The translations under genes were made by a program, and so were the position numbers. From an uncultured Pelagibacteraceae bacterium (GTDB taxonomy: Bacteria; Pseudomonadota; Alphaproteobacteria; Pelagibacterales; Pelagibacteraceae), in the NCBI GenBank assembly GCA_902632515.1, contig CACPDA010000002.1, positions 1 through 64,000 on the forward strand: a DNA stretch of 64,000 bases, read 5' to 3'. Below the pieces are notes generated by a model that worked only from the letters and a program-made list of their open reading frames with translations, had not been told where the DNA came from and ran no database searches. This document shows positions 10,048 to 18,104 of this stretch, piece after piece. Positions within the stretch are counted from its first letter, which is position 1. Each line of letters starts with the position of its first letter.

Positions 10048-11346
10048 TTATCTTAATTTTAGATAGTCGCTGTTAAGTAAACCTATCGATTTAAGCAAAT
10101 TAAATTGGGAAAGAATATAGTTTCTCTCAGAATCAGCCAATGAAATTTGGGCATTCAACAAAAGAGAATTTGATTGAATAACTTCTAATGTTGTTCTTCC
10201 AGAAGAACCACTATTGTATTCTGCAGTAATTCCTTCGTTTGCAATTTCTGCTGCTCTTACTTGAAGCTGTACAGAATTAAGAAGACTTTTATTTGATTGA
10301 TAATTTGACCAAGCACTTGCAACATTTGTTTGATTTTGCTTAATTTCATTTTCCAAAATTAAACGATATCTACTCTCAATATTTTTATTTTTATTTAATG
10401 AGGCAAGATTCTTTCCTCCAGAAAAAAAAGGCCAAGTTACAGTAGCTTTTAAAGTCTCTTTTTCTCTTTCATCATAAGAAGAATTTAAATCATCAGTATA
10501 AGATTTTTCTAGAGATAATTTAGCAGTTGGTGCTAATTCTGATCTAGCAATTGAAGTATCTTTTTTAGACTGTTCATACTCCATTTCAGCAATTATTAAA
10601 TTTGGATTATTTTTTTTAGATAAATTTATGGCAGTGATTAAGCTTTCTGGTATCTGATAATTAATTATAGAATTCTTATCTAATGACTGAACATCAAATA
10701 TTGGTCCTACAATATTTTCATAATTTAATTTACTTGTTAAAAGATCATTTTGTGCTTGAATAAAATTTGCTTCAGCTCCTGCTAAAGATGACTCTGATTG
10801 AGATACGTCTGATAGAGTAATTTGTCCTCGTTCAAGTCTAATCCTATCTGTTTCGACTTGTCTATTTAAAAGTTCAACATTATCTCTGTTAATTTCCAAT
10901 TTTTCATTTGCTGAAATTAAACCAGTATATGCTGAAATTGTTTTATATAAAATATCTTGTTCTTTTTTTAAAAGTTTTGCTTTGGCTAAATTTATTCCTA
11001 TTTTACTTTTAGAGTAATCAGCACCTCTTCCAAAATCAAAAATGGTTTGAGATATTAAAATAGTTTTTGTTTTAGGGTCTACATCTGTAATTGTAGCATT
11101 AGAGCCGTCTCTATTTGTAAGTTTAGAAGTTTCCTCTTTACTTTGAGTACCTTCTAGAGTTATTGTTGGTAAATAGGAACCTCTTGAAATTTTAAGCTCT
11201 TGTTCTGAAATACTTATATTTTCTCTTTCAGCATTTAACTCTGAATTATTTTTATAAGCCTTTTTAAGTGCTTTTGTAAATGTTTCTGCATAAGCATTAG
11301 AAAATAAAAATAAAGTACTTAAAATAATTATAAAAAATTTTTTCAT
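10048..11346 (-). CDS. tolC: TolC-family outer-membrane efflux/secretion protein
   Basis: The 432-residue protein begins with a signal peptide (KFFIIILSTLFLFSNAYA, cleavage near residue 20). The rest is the long alternating helical repeat pattern of TolC: two homologous halves, each with heptad-rich helices, and segments such as TKTILISQTIFDFG and KATVTWPFFSGGK that form the beta-barrel strands. TolC trimers provide the outer-membrane channel for type I secretion and RND/ABC efflux. No inner-membrane partner is adjacent, which is common for TolC. It overlaps the downstream end of the glycerate kinase gene by 4 bp. Confidence 0.88.
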   Translation of the reverse strand: MKKFFIIILSTLFLFSNAYAETFTKALKKAYKNNSELNAERENISISEQELKISRGSYLPTITLEGTQSKEETSKLTNRDGSNATITDVDPKTKTILISQTIFDFGRGADYSKSKIGINLAKAKLLKKEQDILYKTISAYTGLISANEKLEINRDNVELLNRQVETDRIRLERGQITLSDVSQSESSLAGAEANFIQAQNDLLTSKLNYENIVGPIFDVQSLDKNSIINYQIPESLITAINLSKKNNPNLIIAEMEYEQSKKDTSIARSELAPTAKLSLEKSYTDDLNSSYDEREKETLKATVTWPFFSGGKNLASLNKNKNIESRYRLILENEIKQNQTNVASAWSNYQSNKSLLNSVQLQVRAAEIANEGITAEYNSGSSGRTTLEVIQSNSLLLNAQISLADSERNYILSQFNLLKSIGLLNSDYLKLR

Positions 11347-12272
11347 TTCTTTTTATATACTGTAGATTTAATTTGATGGTTACTATTTAAATTAATTATT
11401 ATTGAGGCATATTTGGGCATATTTCTAAACATATTTTGAGTTATTCTTTGATAAGTCTGCATAAAATTTATTACGTCACCTTTGCTCATAATTTTTAAAT
11501 TTAATTTTCTTTTGCTATTTATCCAAAGTTTTCTCTCTTGCTTTAATCTCCATTTTTGAAGCAAACTAAAATTTTTAGCTTTTAAAAAAATTAAACAATT
11601 TAATTGTGAATATAAGTTTTTGTACTTTGTTTTCAATTGTTGGTTTACATATTTTCTCCAAATCAGCTTTTGGTCCTTTGCTTTTTCCATAGGATTAAGT
11701 GTTCTCTTTAATGTGTTATTTTTTTCTGACTTAGCACCAACACACCAACCTTCAAAAATAATTACATCCGGTTTATTTTTTAAATCATACCATTTTTTTT
11801 TACTAAACCTATCATCAACAGCTTTATTAAAAGATGGAAGTCTAAGTCTTTTAAACTTTTTATTTTTTACTTTTTTAAAAAAATTTAACATCATATTGAT
11901 ATCATGTGTTCCAGGAACTCCTCTTGTTAAAAGCATAGGATGAACTTTTTTTGATAAGCTAATTCTCTCTTTTCGTGTCTTATAAAAATCATCAATAGAA
12001 ATCCTAAAAACTTTTAATTTAAAGTACTTAATTAAAATAATCTTAATTAGAGAACTTATGGTTGTTTTACCAGTTCCCTGGCCTCCTGCTAAACCTACAA
12101 AATAAGGTCTTTTCGTATCAGCCTTTTTGCTAATCCAAAAACACAGTGGAATTAAGAATGACTTAATCATTCTTTCTTTGTTTTTAAATTTATCAGCTTT
12201 TGTTTCTTGAGATTTAATAAATTTTAAACAATCTTTTTTAACTTTATTAAAGCACTCAACAGTTAATTTCAT
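11343..12272 (-). CDS. D-glycerate 3-kinase (plant GLYK type)
   Basis: The 309-residue P-loop kinase probably phosphorylates D-glycerate to 3-phosphoglycerate, feeding glyoxylate/glycine-derived carbon into glycolysis. The Walker A is at residues 60-71 (VGLAGGQGTGKTT). It is followed by SIDDFYKTR, a TRGVPGTHD motif and FEGWCVGAK, the set found in plant-type glycerate kinases and related uridine-kinase-like proteins. This differs from the GlxK/GarK and GckA glycerate kinase folds. The substrate is inferred from the motif set. The gene lies 6 bp from the GFA protein and 4 bp into tolC, which suggests co-transcription. Confidence 0.75.
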   Translation of the reverse strand: MKLTVECFNKVKKDCLKFIKSQETKADKFKNKERMIKSFLIPLCFWISKKADTKRPYFVGLAGGQGTGKTTISSLIKIILIKYFKLKVFRISIDDFYKTRKERISLSKKVHPMLLTRGVPGTHDINMMLNFFKKVKNKKFKRLRLPSFNKAVDDRFSKKKWYDLKNKPDVIIFEGWCVGAKSEKNNTLKRTLNPMEKAKDQKLIWRKYVNQQLKTKYKNLYSQLNCLIFLKAKNFSLLQKWRLKQERKLWINSKRKLNLKIMSKGDVINFMQTYQRITQNMFRNMPKYASIIINLNSNHQIKSTVYKKK

Positions 12273-12278
12273 TAAAAT

Positions 12279-12644
12279 CTATTTTTTTTGATCCATTGGA
12301 TGATTTTTACCATCAAAAAAAGCTATATCTTTTAAATCATCTACATTGACTTCATCAATACAGCCTAAATTAAATCCTGTCATCGCAGGTGCACTCCTTG
12401 GATTGTGATGTGTATAAATTCCACATTCAGTGCAAAAATAATGGTTAGCAATCTTTGTATGATATTGGTAAAGTTTTAATTTATCTTCTCCCTTAATAAT
12501 TTTAAAATCTTCATTTTTGACCATACCCATTGTTGCATTTTTTCTTTTACAAATAGAACAATTACATCTTACTATTTTCGCTAATTCATTAATTGAAGCT
12601 TTTATTTCAGCCTCAACAGCTCCACAATGACAATTTAGTTTCAT
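12279..12644 (-). CDS. GFA/CENP-V domain zinc protein
   Basis: The 121-residue protein has the complete cysteine set of the glutathione-dependent formaldehyde-activating (GFA, CENP-V) fold: CHCG near residue 5, CNCSIC around residues 28-33 and FCTECG around residue 70. These ligands bind structural and catalytic zinc. Formaldehyde-glutathione adduct formation has been proposed for the family, but many members are functionally uncharacterised, so only a zinc-dependent carbon-sulfur lyase-like role is supportable. It is likely in an operon with the downstream glycerate kinase. Confidence 0.8.
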   Translation of the reverse strand: MKLNCHCGAVEAEIKASINELAKIVRCNCSICKRKNATMGMVKNEDFKIIKGEDKLKLYQYHTKIANHYFCTECGIYTHHNPRSAPAMTGFNLGCIDEVNVDDLKDIAFFDGKNHPMDQKK

Positions 12645-12679
12645 TTTTTCCCTTTCATTTAATTCTTAATTACTCATTT

Positions 12680-13228
12680 TTATAAGTCCACTCTGTACAT
12701 TACTTCATTTCTTTTTAATATAGGCAAAGTAAATGGTGAATTATACGAAGCTCTAATTGGAGGGCTTAAAATTGTTATGTTATCTTGTTTAAGTTCTTTA
12801 TCTAAGATCTCTTTATTCTTTAAAAAGTTTTGATCAGAAGATCTACCTGAATATTTAATTACAGCATAATATCCACCCTCTATTGTTAAAATTTGTATTT
12901 CTGAATTTGAAGGTTTTGGTGCGTTATCTTCATTAAATTTTGATGGCAAATAAAATTGCATTGTCATATTCCCATTTTTAATTTCTTGAGTTACTGGAAC
13001 TGTCATCTTTATTTCTTCTTTTTGTTCATTATTTCCAGAAATATAGTTGAATAATTTTCTAAAACCATTTCCTTGTGTTGAATTTGTTTCAATAACTAAG
13101 CGATCAGAATATTTTCTAATTTCATAATTTTTATTTTCTTTTACCACCTCATAATTTGCTTCTTCATAAGCCATACTTTGAGAGTTTAATGCTATTACCG
13201 AGATTAGAATTAATAAAATTTTTTTCAT
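12680..13228 (-). CDS. Exported SOUL-family heme-binding-like protein
   Basis: The 182-residue protein has a signal peptide (ILLILISVIALNSQSMA) followed by a SOUL domain. It has the YEVVKENKNYEIRKYSD start, the KMTVPVTQEI loop and the C-terminal YNSPFTLPILKRNEVMYRV segment that typify the family. Bacterial SOUL proteins are poorly characterised, and heme binding is known for some animal members only. Its promoter region is shared divergently with umuDC. The family assignment is firm and the function is open. Confidence 0.83.
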   Translation of the reverse strand: MKKILLILISVIALNSQSMAYEEANYEVVKENKNYEIRKYSDRLVIETNSTQGNGFRKLFNYISGNNEQKEEIKMTVPVTQEIKNGNMTMQFYLPSKFNEDNAPKPSNSEIQILTIEGGYYAVIKYSGRSSDQNFLKNKEILDKELKQDNITILSPPIRASYNSPFTLPILKRNEVMYRVDL

Positions 13229-13259
13229 TTTGAATTATTTAAACTATCTCTGGTTGAAG

Positions 13260-13268
13260 TTATCCACA
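13260..13268 (+). promoter_or_regulatory. Perfect DnaA box
   Basis: TTATCCACA, the exact DnaA-box consensus, lies in the 162-bp gap between the SOUL gene and umuD. It is isolated, so an operator role or a chance match is more likely than an origin. Confidence 0.5.
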
Positions 13269-13288
13269 AGCATACAAAATGTAGTTTT

Positions 13289-13313
13289 AATGTTCACGTT
13301 TTGATTCACTTTT
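13289..13313 (+). promoter_or_regulatory. 25-bp shared upstream element, umuD copy
   Basis: This 25-bp sequence starts AATGTTCACGTTTTGA and matches the copy at 58619-58643 (minus strand, upstream of mraZ) at 24 of 25 positions. The only difference is T/C inside a GANTC site. It ends 30 bp before the umuD -35 hexamer. A 10-bp unit, TTTTGATTCA, is directly repeated here with an 11-bp period (13299-13308 and 13310-13319). The position suggests an activator or cell-cycle regulator site, but no protein can be assigned. Confidence 0.6.
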
Positions 13314-13330
13314 GATTCAATTACGGACTC
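13303..13330. promoter_or_regulatory. Cluster of three GANTC sites
   Basis: GATTC at 13303-13307, GATTC at 13314-13318 and GACTC at 13326-13330 fall within 28 bp just upstream of the umuD promoter. GANTC is the target of the alphaproteobacterial cell-cycle methyltransferase CcrM. Whether this organism has CcrM cannot be seen here. Confidence 0.5.
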
Positions 13331-13343
13331 AAAATACAACCTC

Positions 13344-13372
13344 TTGCGTGTATTGTATAAATACGCTATAAA
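13344..13372 (+). promoter_or_regulatory. umuDC sigma-70 promoter
   Basis: TTGCGT (13344-13349) and TATAAA (13367-13372) are separated by exactly 17 bp. The predicted transcription start lies inside the SOS box and only about 12 nt before the umuD ATG, which gives an almost leaderless message. Confidence 0.72.
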
Positions 13373-13375
13373 TTA

Positions 13376-13390
13376 GAACAAAACAAGAAC
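13376..13390 (+). promoter_or_regulatory. LexA (SOS) box of umuDC
   Basis: This is a perfect GAAC-N7-GAAC, the alphaproteobacterial LexA consensus. It starts 3 bp after the -10 hexamer and ends at the base before the ATG of umuD. Binding here would occlude the transcription start. Confidence 0.85.
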
Positions 13391-13786
13391 ATGAAACTAA
13401 CTGTCCCTTATTATCTACACAAAGCTGGTGCTGGTTTTCCCTCACCTGCCACTGATTATATCGAAGAAGATATCGATTTAAATATGCATTTAATTAAAAA
13501 TGTTCCAGCAACTTTCATTATCAGAGTTCAAGGTAAATCCATGGTTGATGTTGGAATTAATGATGGAGACTTATTAGTTGTCGATAAAAGTTTAAAACCA
13601 AAAAATTTTTCAACAGTTATTGCAAATGTTCATGATGAACTTGTTGTTAAAACTTTAGTTCAAGAAAGAGATAAAAAATTTCTAACATCCGGGTCTAAAG
13701 ATTTTTCTAATAGAATTTTAATTAACGAAGAAGAAGATATTTTTATTTGGGGAGTTGTAACTTATGTCATCCATTCAACGTACTAA
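13391..13786 (+). CDS. umuD: UmuD-like S24 autoprotease subunit of DNA polymerase V
   Basis: The 131-residue protein has a short N-terminal arm with the self-cleavage site Ala14-Gly15 in AGFPSPA. It also has the Ser/Lys dyad Ser50 (QGKSM) and Lys87 (VVKTL), spaced 37 residues apart as in E. coli UmuD. RecA-stimulated cleavage would give UmuD', which activates UmuC for translesion synthesis. The first ATG directly follows a perfect SOS box. It overlaps umuC by 23 bp, implying translational coupling. It lacks any DNA-binding domain, so it is not LexA. Confidence 0.92.
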   Translation: MKLTVPYYLHKAGAGFPSPATDYIEEDIDLNMHLIKNVPATFIIRVQGKSMVDVGINDGDLLVVDKSLKPKNFSTVIANVHDELVVKTLVQERDKKFLTSGSKDFSNRILINEEEDIFIWGVVTYVIHSTY

Positions 13787-15044
13787 AAAATTAGCCTTAG
13801 TTGATTGTAATTCTTTTTACGTTTCTTGTGAAAGATTATTTAATCCAAGAATCAGGAAAAAACCTGTTGTGGTTTTATCTAATAACGATGGTTGTATCAT
13901 CTCAAGGTCTAATGAAGCAAAAGCTTTGGGAATTAGAATGGGAGAACCTTATTTTAAAGCAAAAAATATTATTGTTAAAAATAAAGTTGAAGTTTTTTCA
14001 TCAAATTATTCTTTATATGGAGACCTATCAAGAAGAGTAATGAGAACTCTTAAAAGATTTAATGAAAAAATAGAAGTATATTCAATTGATGAAGCATTTA
14101 TAGATTTATCTGATTTTCCAGACTCAGAAGTTGAAAAAGTTGGAAAAGAAATTAGAAAAACAGTCCTACAGTGGACTGGTATCCCAACTAGTATTGGTAT
14201 CGCTAAAACCAAAACATTGAGTAAAGTTGCAAATCATATTGCAAAGAAAAAACAATCAGGTGTTGTTAGTTTAATTGGTGTAGAAAACTTAGATCCAATT
14301 TTAGAAAAAGTTGAAATCAATGATGTATGGGGTGTTGGTAGACAACTTACAAAATTTTATAAAAAAAATGGAATCTATAACGCAAAGCAGCTTAAGAATA
14401 AATCAAATACCTGGATTAAAAAATGTTCTAATGTTTTAAGTTCAAGAACTGCAATGGAACTTAGAGGAATTCCTTGTATCAATCTTGAAACTACACAAAC
14501 AAAAAGAAAAAGTTGTGTAGTTTCCAGATCATTTGGAAAAAGAATTGAAAGTTTTCAAGAATTAAAAGAAGCAGTTGCAAACTATTGTTTGAATGCATCA
14601 GAGAAAATTAGATCAGAATCTTTAGTTGCAAAAGCAATTACTGTTTTTGTTAGAACCAGTCCTTTTCAAAGAGATTTTGGATATTATTCAAATGCAAAGA
14701 CAGTTGATTTTCCGATTGCAACAAATAATAGCATTGAAACAGTTAAAACTGCAGTTTCAATTTTAGAAAATATTTTTAAAAATGGTTATCGTTATCAAAA
14801 AGCAGGAGTAATGCTTACAGGATTGCGTAACGATGACGGAAGAAAAAATTTATTTTCATCTGAAAAAGATGAAAAGATAAAAAACTTAATGCAATCAATT
14901 GATAGTACCAATTACAGATACGGAAGATCTACATTAAGTCTTGCAAGTGCTGGTGTTCATAAAAAATGGAATATGAGAAGGCAATATTCTTCTAAAATAG
15001 ATACAGCTGATTTTTATTGTTTACCAACAATTAGAATTACTTAG
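13764..15044 (+). CDS. umuC: UmuC, Y-family translesion DNA polymerase
   Basis: The 426-residue catalytic subunit of polymerase V has the Y-family active site: ALVDCNSFYVSCERLF at the N-terminus (first Asp) and YSIDEAFIDLS (Asp-Glu pair) near residues 104-114. It also has the helix-hairpin-helix region around DVWGVGRQL and a C-terminal little-finger/UmuC tail ending in a WNMRR segment. Length is normal (E. coli has 422). It overlaps umuD at its start and overlaps the convergent alginate-lyase-like gene by 8 bp. SOS induction is inferred from the upstream box. Confidence 0.95.
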   Translation: MSSIQRTKKLALVDCNSFYVSCERLFNPRIRKKPVVVLSNNDGCIISRSNEAKALGIRMGEPYFKAKNIIVKNKVEVFSSNYSLYGDLSRRVMRTLKRFNEKIEVYSIDEAFIDLSDFPDSEVEKVGKEIRKTVLQWTGIPTSIGIAKTKTLSKVANHIAKKKQSGVVSLIGVENLDPILEKVEINDVWGVGRQLTKFYKKNGIYNAKQLKNKSNTWIKKCSNVLSSRTAMELRGIPCINLETTQTKRKSCVVSRSFGKRIESFQELKEAVANYCLNASEKIRSESLVAKAITVFVRTSPFQRDFGYYSNAKTVDFPIATNNSIETVKTAVSILENIFKNGYRYQKAGVMLTGLRNDDGRKNLFSSEKDEKIKNLMQSIDSTNYRYGRSTLSLASAGVHKKWNMRRQYSSKIDTADFYCLPTIRIT

Positions 15045-16227
15045 TAAAATGACAATTAGGCTCAACAACAGTCCATGAAGCTGAACCAAAGGGTCTTTTC
15101 CCAATATTTAAATAATGATGAACTATATCCCATTGATAACTATTAAGACTACTTTTATTTAGAGACCATTGTTTAAGCCTTTGTACGTTTTCATGATCGG
15201 GAAATCTAGAAACGTAAGCATATAACCATCCCCAGTTGCTGCTTGATCTACTATTAAGATCTTGTTTTTTATAGTTTTTTGCTGGTCCAGGATGTTTCAT
15301 ACTTTTTGCATATTTAAATACAATTTCATTGTTTTCTGTGAAATCTATAAAAAACTTTACAATATTATGATAGTTTTTTCCTCTATAGTCATAATCCCAA
15401 ATATTGTAGCCTTGATTTTCTGCTATGATAGCAATAACCGTTAATGCATTCATTGCTCTTGCTTGGTAAAACATTGCTCTTCCACCTCTTCTCGTTTCAA
15501 TTGGCATACTTCCATCTTTTCTTTGGTATTTAATAGCTGCTTCAAAATTTTTAAATGCAGTCCTAAAAAGCTTGTTATCATTTAACAAAATTCCTAATTG
15601 CATATGACTGATTGCGGAAGATAAAGCGTGATTATGAGCTCTTTTGGGTATACCAGTGGCACCTGAGCCTGCTTTATAATTTGAATATTCATACATTAAA
15701 TGCTTATTCCTCTTAACTATTCTTTTAAACCAATCCTTAATCATTCTGTCCTCTTTATCAGGAATACTAATAGCTTGTTTTGCAAATGAGTAAGCAGCCA
15801 TCATTGGAGAAGCAATGTAAAGATTAACCGTCAAGGTATCATTCCAATGACGTCCTTCACCATCGGAAGGTCCTGTCCTGTGTGCTGCATTAACTTTTGC
15901 CCATTCCAAAATAACTTTTTTAACATTTTTACAAGCCTCTACATTCCCACCACTACATGGAAAACTAAAATCCTCAAATTTTCCTAAGGCATAGTTAAAC
16001 CTATCGTCTAAACCGTAACCTGATGGTGCTTCAACTTTTAAAACTGGTCTAACATAGTGTTGTTCTGGACTAATGTATAAATCGGTAATACATTTTTTTT
16101 TATCTTTTTTAATTGGAAAGATTGTTTCTGGCTTTTGGACTTTTGCTTTTTTTTTTACTTTTTTAAAATCTGCATTAGCATTAGATGAAATTGCTAAAAT
16201 TGAAAAAATTATGAAAAATTTTTTCAT
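15037..16227 (-). CDS. Secreted alginate-lyase-like protein (PL5-type alpha/alpha fold)
   Basis: The 396-residue protein has a signal peptide (KFFIIFSILAISSNANA) and a Lys-rich stretch. An alginate_lyase-type helical domain follows, with an RAHNHALSSA segment near residue 198 and DGSMPIETRRGGRAMFYQ near residue 240. Both correspond to catalytic-cleft motifs of AlgL-type periplasmic lyases (NH...; DGS.P.E..RG.RA..Y). AlgL enzymes cleave uronate polymers by beta-elimination, but the true substrate here is unknown. Two glycosyltransferases follow downstream, so remodelling of a self-made glycan is as plausible as foraging. Confidence 0.7.
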   Translation of the reverse strand: MKKFFIIFSILAISSNANADFKKVKKKAKVQKPETIFPIKKDKKKCITDLYISPEQHYVRPVLKVEAPSGYGLDDRFNYALGKFEDFSFPCSGGNVEACKNVKKVILEWAKVNAAHRTGPSDGEGRHWNDTLTVNLYIASPMMAAYSFAKQAISIPDKEDRMIKDWFKRIVKRNKHLMYEYSNYKAGSGATGIPKRAHNHALSSAISHMQLGILLNDNKLFRTAFKNFEAAIKYQRKDGSMPIETRRGGRAMFYQARAMNALTVIAIIAENQGYNIWDYDYRGKNYHNIVKFFIDFTENNEIVFKYAKSMKHPGPAKNYKKQDLNSRSSSNWGWLYAYVSRFPDHENVQRLKQWSLNKSSLNSYQWDIVHHYLNIGKRPFGSASWTVVEPNCHFTK

Positions 16228-17096
16228 TATTTTACATTATCTATATTATTTATACTGGATAAAGCTTTATCAAATTCGTCCATATTTTCTCTTAATGCTA
16301 AACTCGAAATCGAATAAATCATAACTAGTAATAGAACGAGAGGAATTGAAGTTAATATAGATGCATTGTCTTTAATTAAAAGTATATAAATAATAATAAA
16401 TAAAGCTGAACGAATTAATACTGTTTTTTTAAAAACACTTATAATTGAAATTGAATGCTTTAACAAATTTGCAAAACTCATTTTAGAAGGTCCAAAATAT
16501 CTATCTCCTCTAATAGATGGTATTTCGTATAAATCTTTTTCAATTTTAGATAAAGAACCTGAAAAACTGTTCCAAGTAGCTCTTTCACTAATCAATTTTT
16601 CAACAGTTTTTTTTGGAAGACACGTATAGTTTCCGAATTTAATTGATTTTCCTGTAAATGTTAAAGTTAATATCTTATGAAATTCATAACATAATTTAAA
16701 AAATAAACCTTCAGATCTTTTTACTCTTCTTCCAACTATAGGTTTACCATTTGAATTTTGAATGTGATTTATAAACTCTTTAATTTCTTCAGGTCTATCT
16801 TCGCCGTCACCATCCATCGGAATAACATAATCAAAATCCTCTTTTTCATATATATACTTTAATCCAGTAGCTATACATCGTGCATGACCTTGGTTTATTC
16901 TCATATTCAAAATTTTTATTGAATTAATATTTTCAAAAGTCTCATCTTCTTCTTTTCGATCGTGATTTGATGCGTCATTTACAATAATAACTGAAATTTC
17001 ATGACCCATACCTGACAGATTGTTGTCTATATTATGTAATAATTCAAAAACAGATTGCCAATCATTATAAACAGGAATCAAAATCTTAAATTTCAT
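16227..17096 (-). CDS. Family 2 glycosyltransferase with C-terminal membrane anchors
   Basis: The 289-residue protein starts with the GT2 nucleotide-binding strand ILIPVYNDWQSV. It has VIIVNDASNHD and the metal-binding DGDGEDRPEE (about residues 94-103). Two hydrophobic helices at about residues 226-275 anchor it to the inner membrane, resembling DPM1/GtrB-type polyprenyl-phosphate sugar transferases. The GT39-like protein encoded two genes upstream could use such a lipid-linked sugar. It shares single-base stop/start overlaps with both neighbours. Confidence 0.8.
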   Translation of the reverse strand: MKFKILIPVYNDWQSVFELLHNIDNNLSGMGHEISVIIVNDASNHDRKEEDETFENINSIKILNMRINQGHARCIATGLKYIYEKEDFDYVIPMDGDGEDRPEEIKEFINHIQNSNGKPIVGRRVKRSEGLFFKLCYEFHKILTLTFTGKSIKFGNYTCLPKKTVEKLISERATWNSFSGSLSKIEKDLYEIPSIRGDRYFGPSKMSFANLLKHSISIISVFKKTVLIRSALFIIIYILLIKDNASILTSIPLVLLLVMIYSISSLALRENMDEFDKALSSINNIDNVK

Positions 17097-18100
17097 TAAT
17101 AAATTTTATTTAACCAATTTTTTTTATTTTCCTCATCTAAAAATGAAGATTTAAAAGAATTCTCAATTAATTTTTTGACATCCTCAAGATTAAGATTTAA
17201 TGATTTTGATGTTTCAATTAGATTCTTGTTCAAATATCCTCCAAAATAAGCTGGGTCATCAGAATTAATCACTATTCTTAAGCCCATATCTAACATTTTC
17301 TTTAGATTATGATTTTCTAGTTTATCAAATACACAAAGCTTTACATTTGATAATGGACATACGGTCAAAGGTATTTGGTCTTTAACAAGTTTTTCTACTA
17401 ATCTCTCATCTTTTAAACACTGAACCCCATGATCAATTCTTTTTACTTTAAGCAAATTTAAACTATCCCAGATATATTCAGGTGGACCCTCTTCTCCTGC
17501 ATGAGCAACTGTTAAAAAATCTTCCTTAATGGCTTGTTCAAATAATTTTTGAAATTTTGTTGGAGGATTTCCTTTTTCAGAAGAGTCTAATCCTACACCA
17601 ATAATTTTATCTTTATGATTACATGCTTGTTTTAATACCTCGAAGCAAGACTCTTCATCCAAATGTCTTAAAAAACACATTATAATTTTTGAAGAAATTC
17701 TAAAATCTTTCTCAGCTTTTTTTAAAGCTTTATGAATACCATTTATAATCGTTTCAAAACTAACTCCTCTTGGTAAATGTGATTGGGGATCAAAAAATAT
17801 TTCTGTATGAACTATGTTATCTTGCTTACACTTCAAAATATACTCCCAAGTTAAGTCAAAAAAATCTTCTTCGGAAATTAATACATTAGATCCTTCATAA
17901 TAAATTTTTAAAAAACTATCTAAATTGGTAAAATTATAAGCAGATCTAATTTCATCAACATTTTTGAATGGAATATTAATTTTATTTCTTTTTGAGAGTT
18001 TAAACATTAACTCTGGCTCCAAGCTTCCCTCGATATGAAGATGCAATTCCGTCTTTGGGGATTTATTGATAAAATCTGTAATCTTAATAATGTTATCCAT
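17096..18100 (-). CDS. Adenosine-deaminase-family enzyme, probably adenine deaminase
   Basis: The 334-residue amidohydrolase has the metal ligands HLH at residues 20-22, the HAGEEGPPEYIW segment near residue 200, RIDHG and the NSDDPAYFGGY C-terminal metal site. The HAGEEGPP and DDPAYFGGY variants resemble those of characterised bacterial and yeast adenine deaminases, which were long annotated as adenosine deaminases. Conversion of adenine to hypoxanthine for salvage is therefore more likely than adenosine deamination. It sits between two glycosyltransferases without an obvious functional link. Confidence 0.82.
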   Translation of the reverse strand: MDNIIKITDFINKSPKTELHLHIEGSLEPELMFKLSKRNKINIPFKNVDEIRSAYNFTNLDSFLKIYYEGSNVLISEEDFFDLTWEYILKCKQDNIVHTEIFFDPQSHLPRGVSFETIINGIHKALKKAEKDFRISSKIIMCFLRHLDEESCFEVLKQACNHKDKIIGVGLDSSEKGNPPTKFQKLFEQAIKEDFLTVAHAGEEGPPEYIWDSLNLLKVKRIDHGVQCLKDERLVEKLVKDQIPLTVCPLSNVKLCVFDKLENHNLKKMLDMGLRIVINSDDPAYFGGYLNKNLIETSKSLNLNLEDVKKLIENSFKSSFLDEENKKNWLNKIY

Positions 18101-18104
18101 TAAC

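Noticed and set aside
11620..11943. 107-codon plus-strand frame opposite the glycerate kinase
   Set aside because: It is an antisense shadow covering the conserved TRGVPGTHD region of the real gene.
13260..13268. Chromosomal replication origin at the DnaA box
   Set aside because: Only one DnaA box is present, without an AT-rich unwinding element or dnaA/dnaN/hemE-type neighbours.
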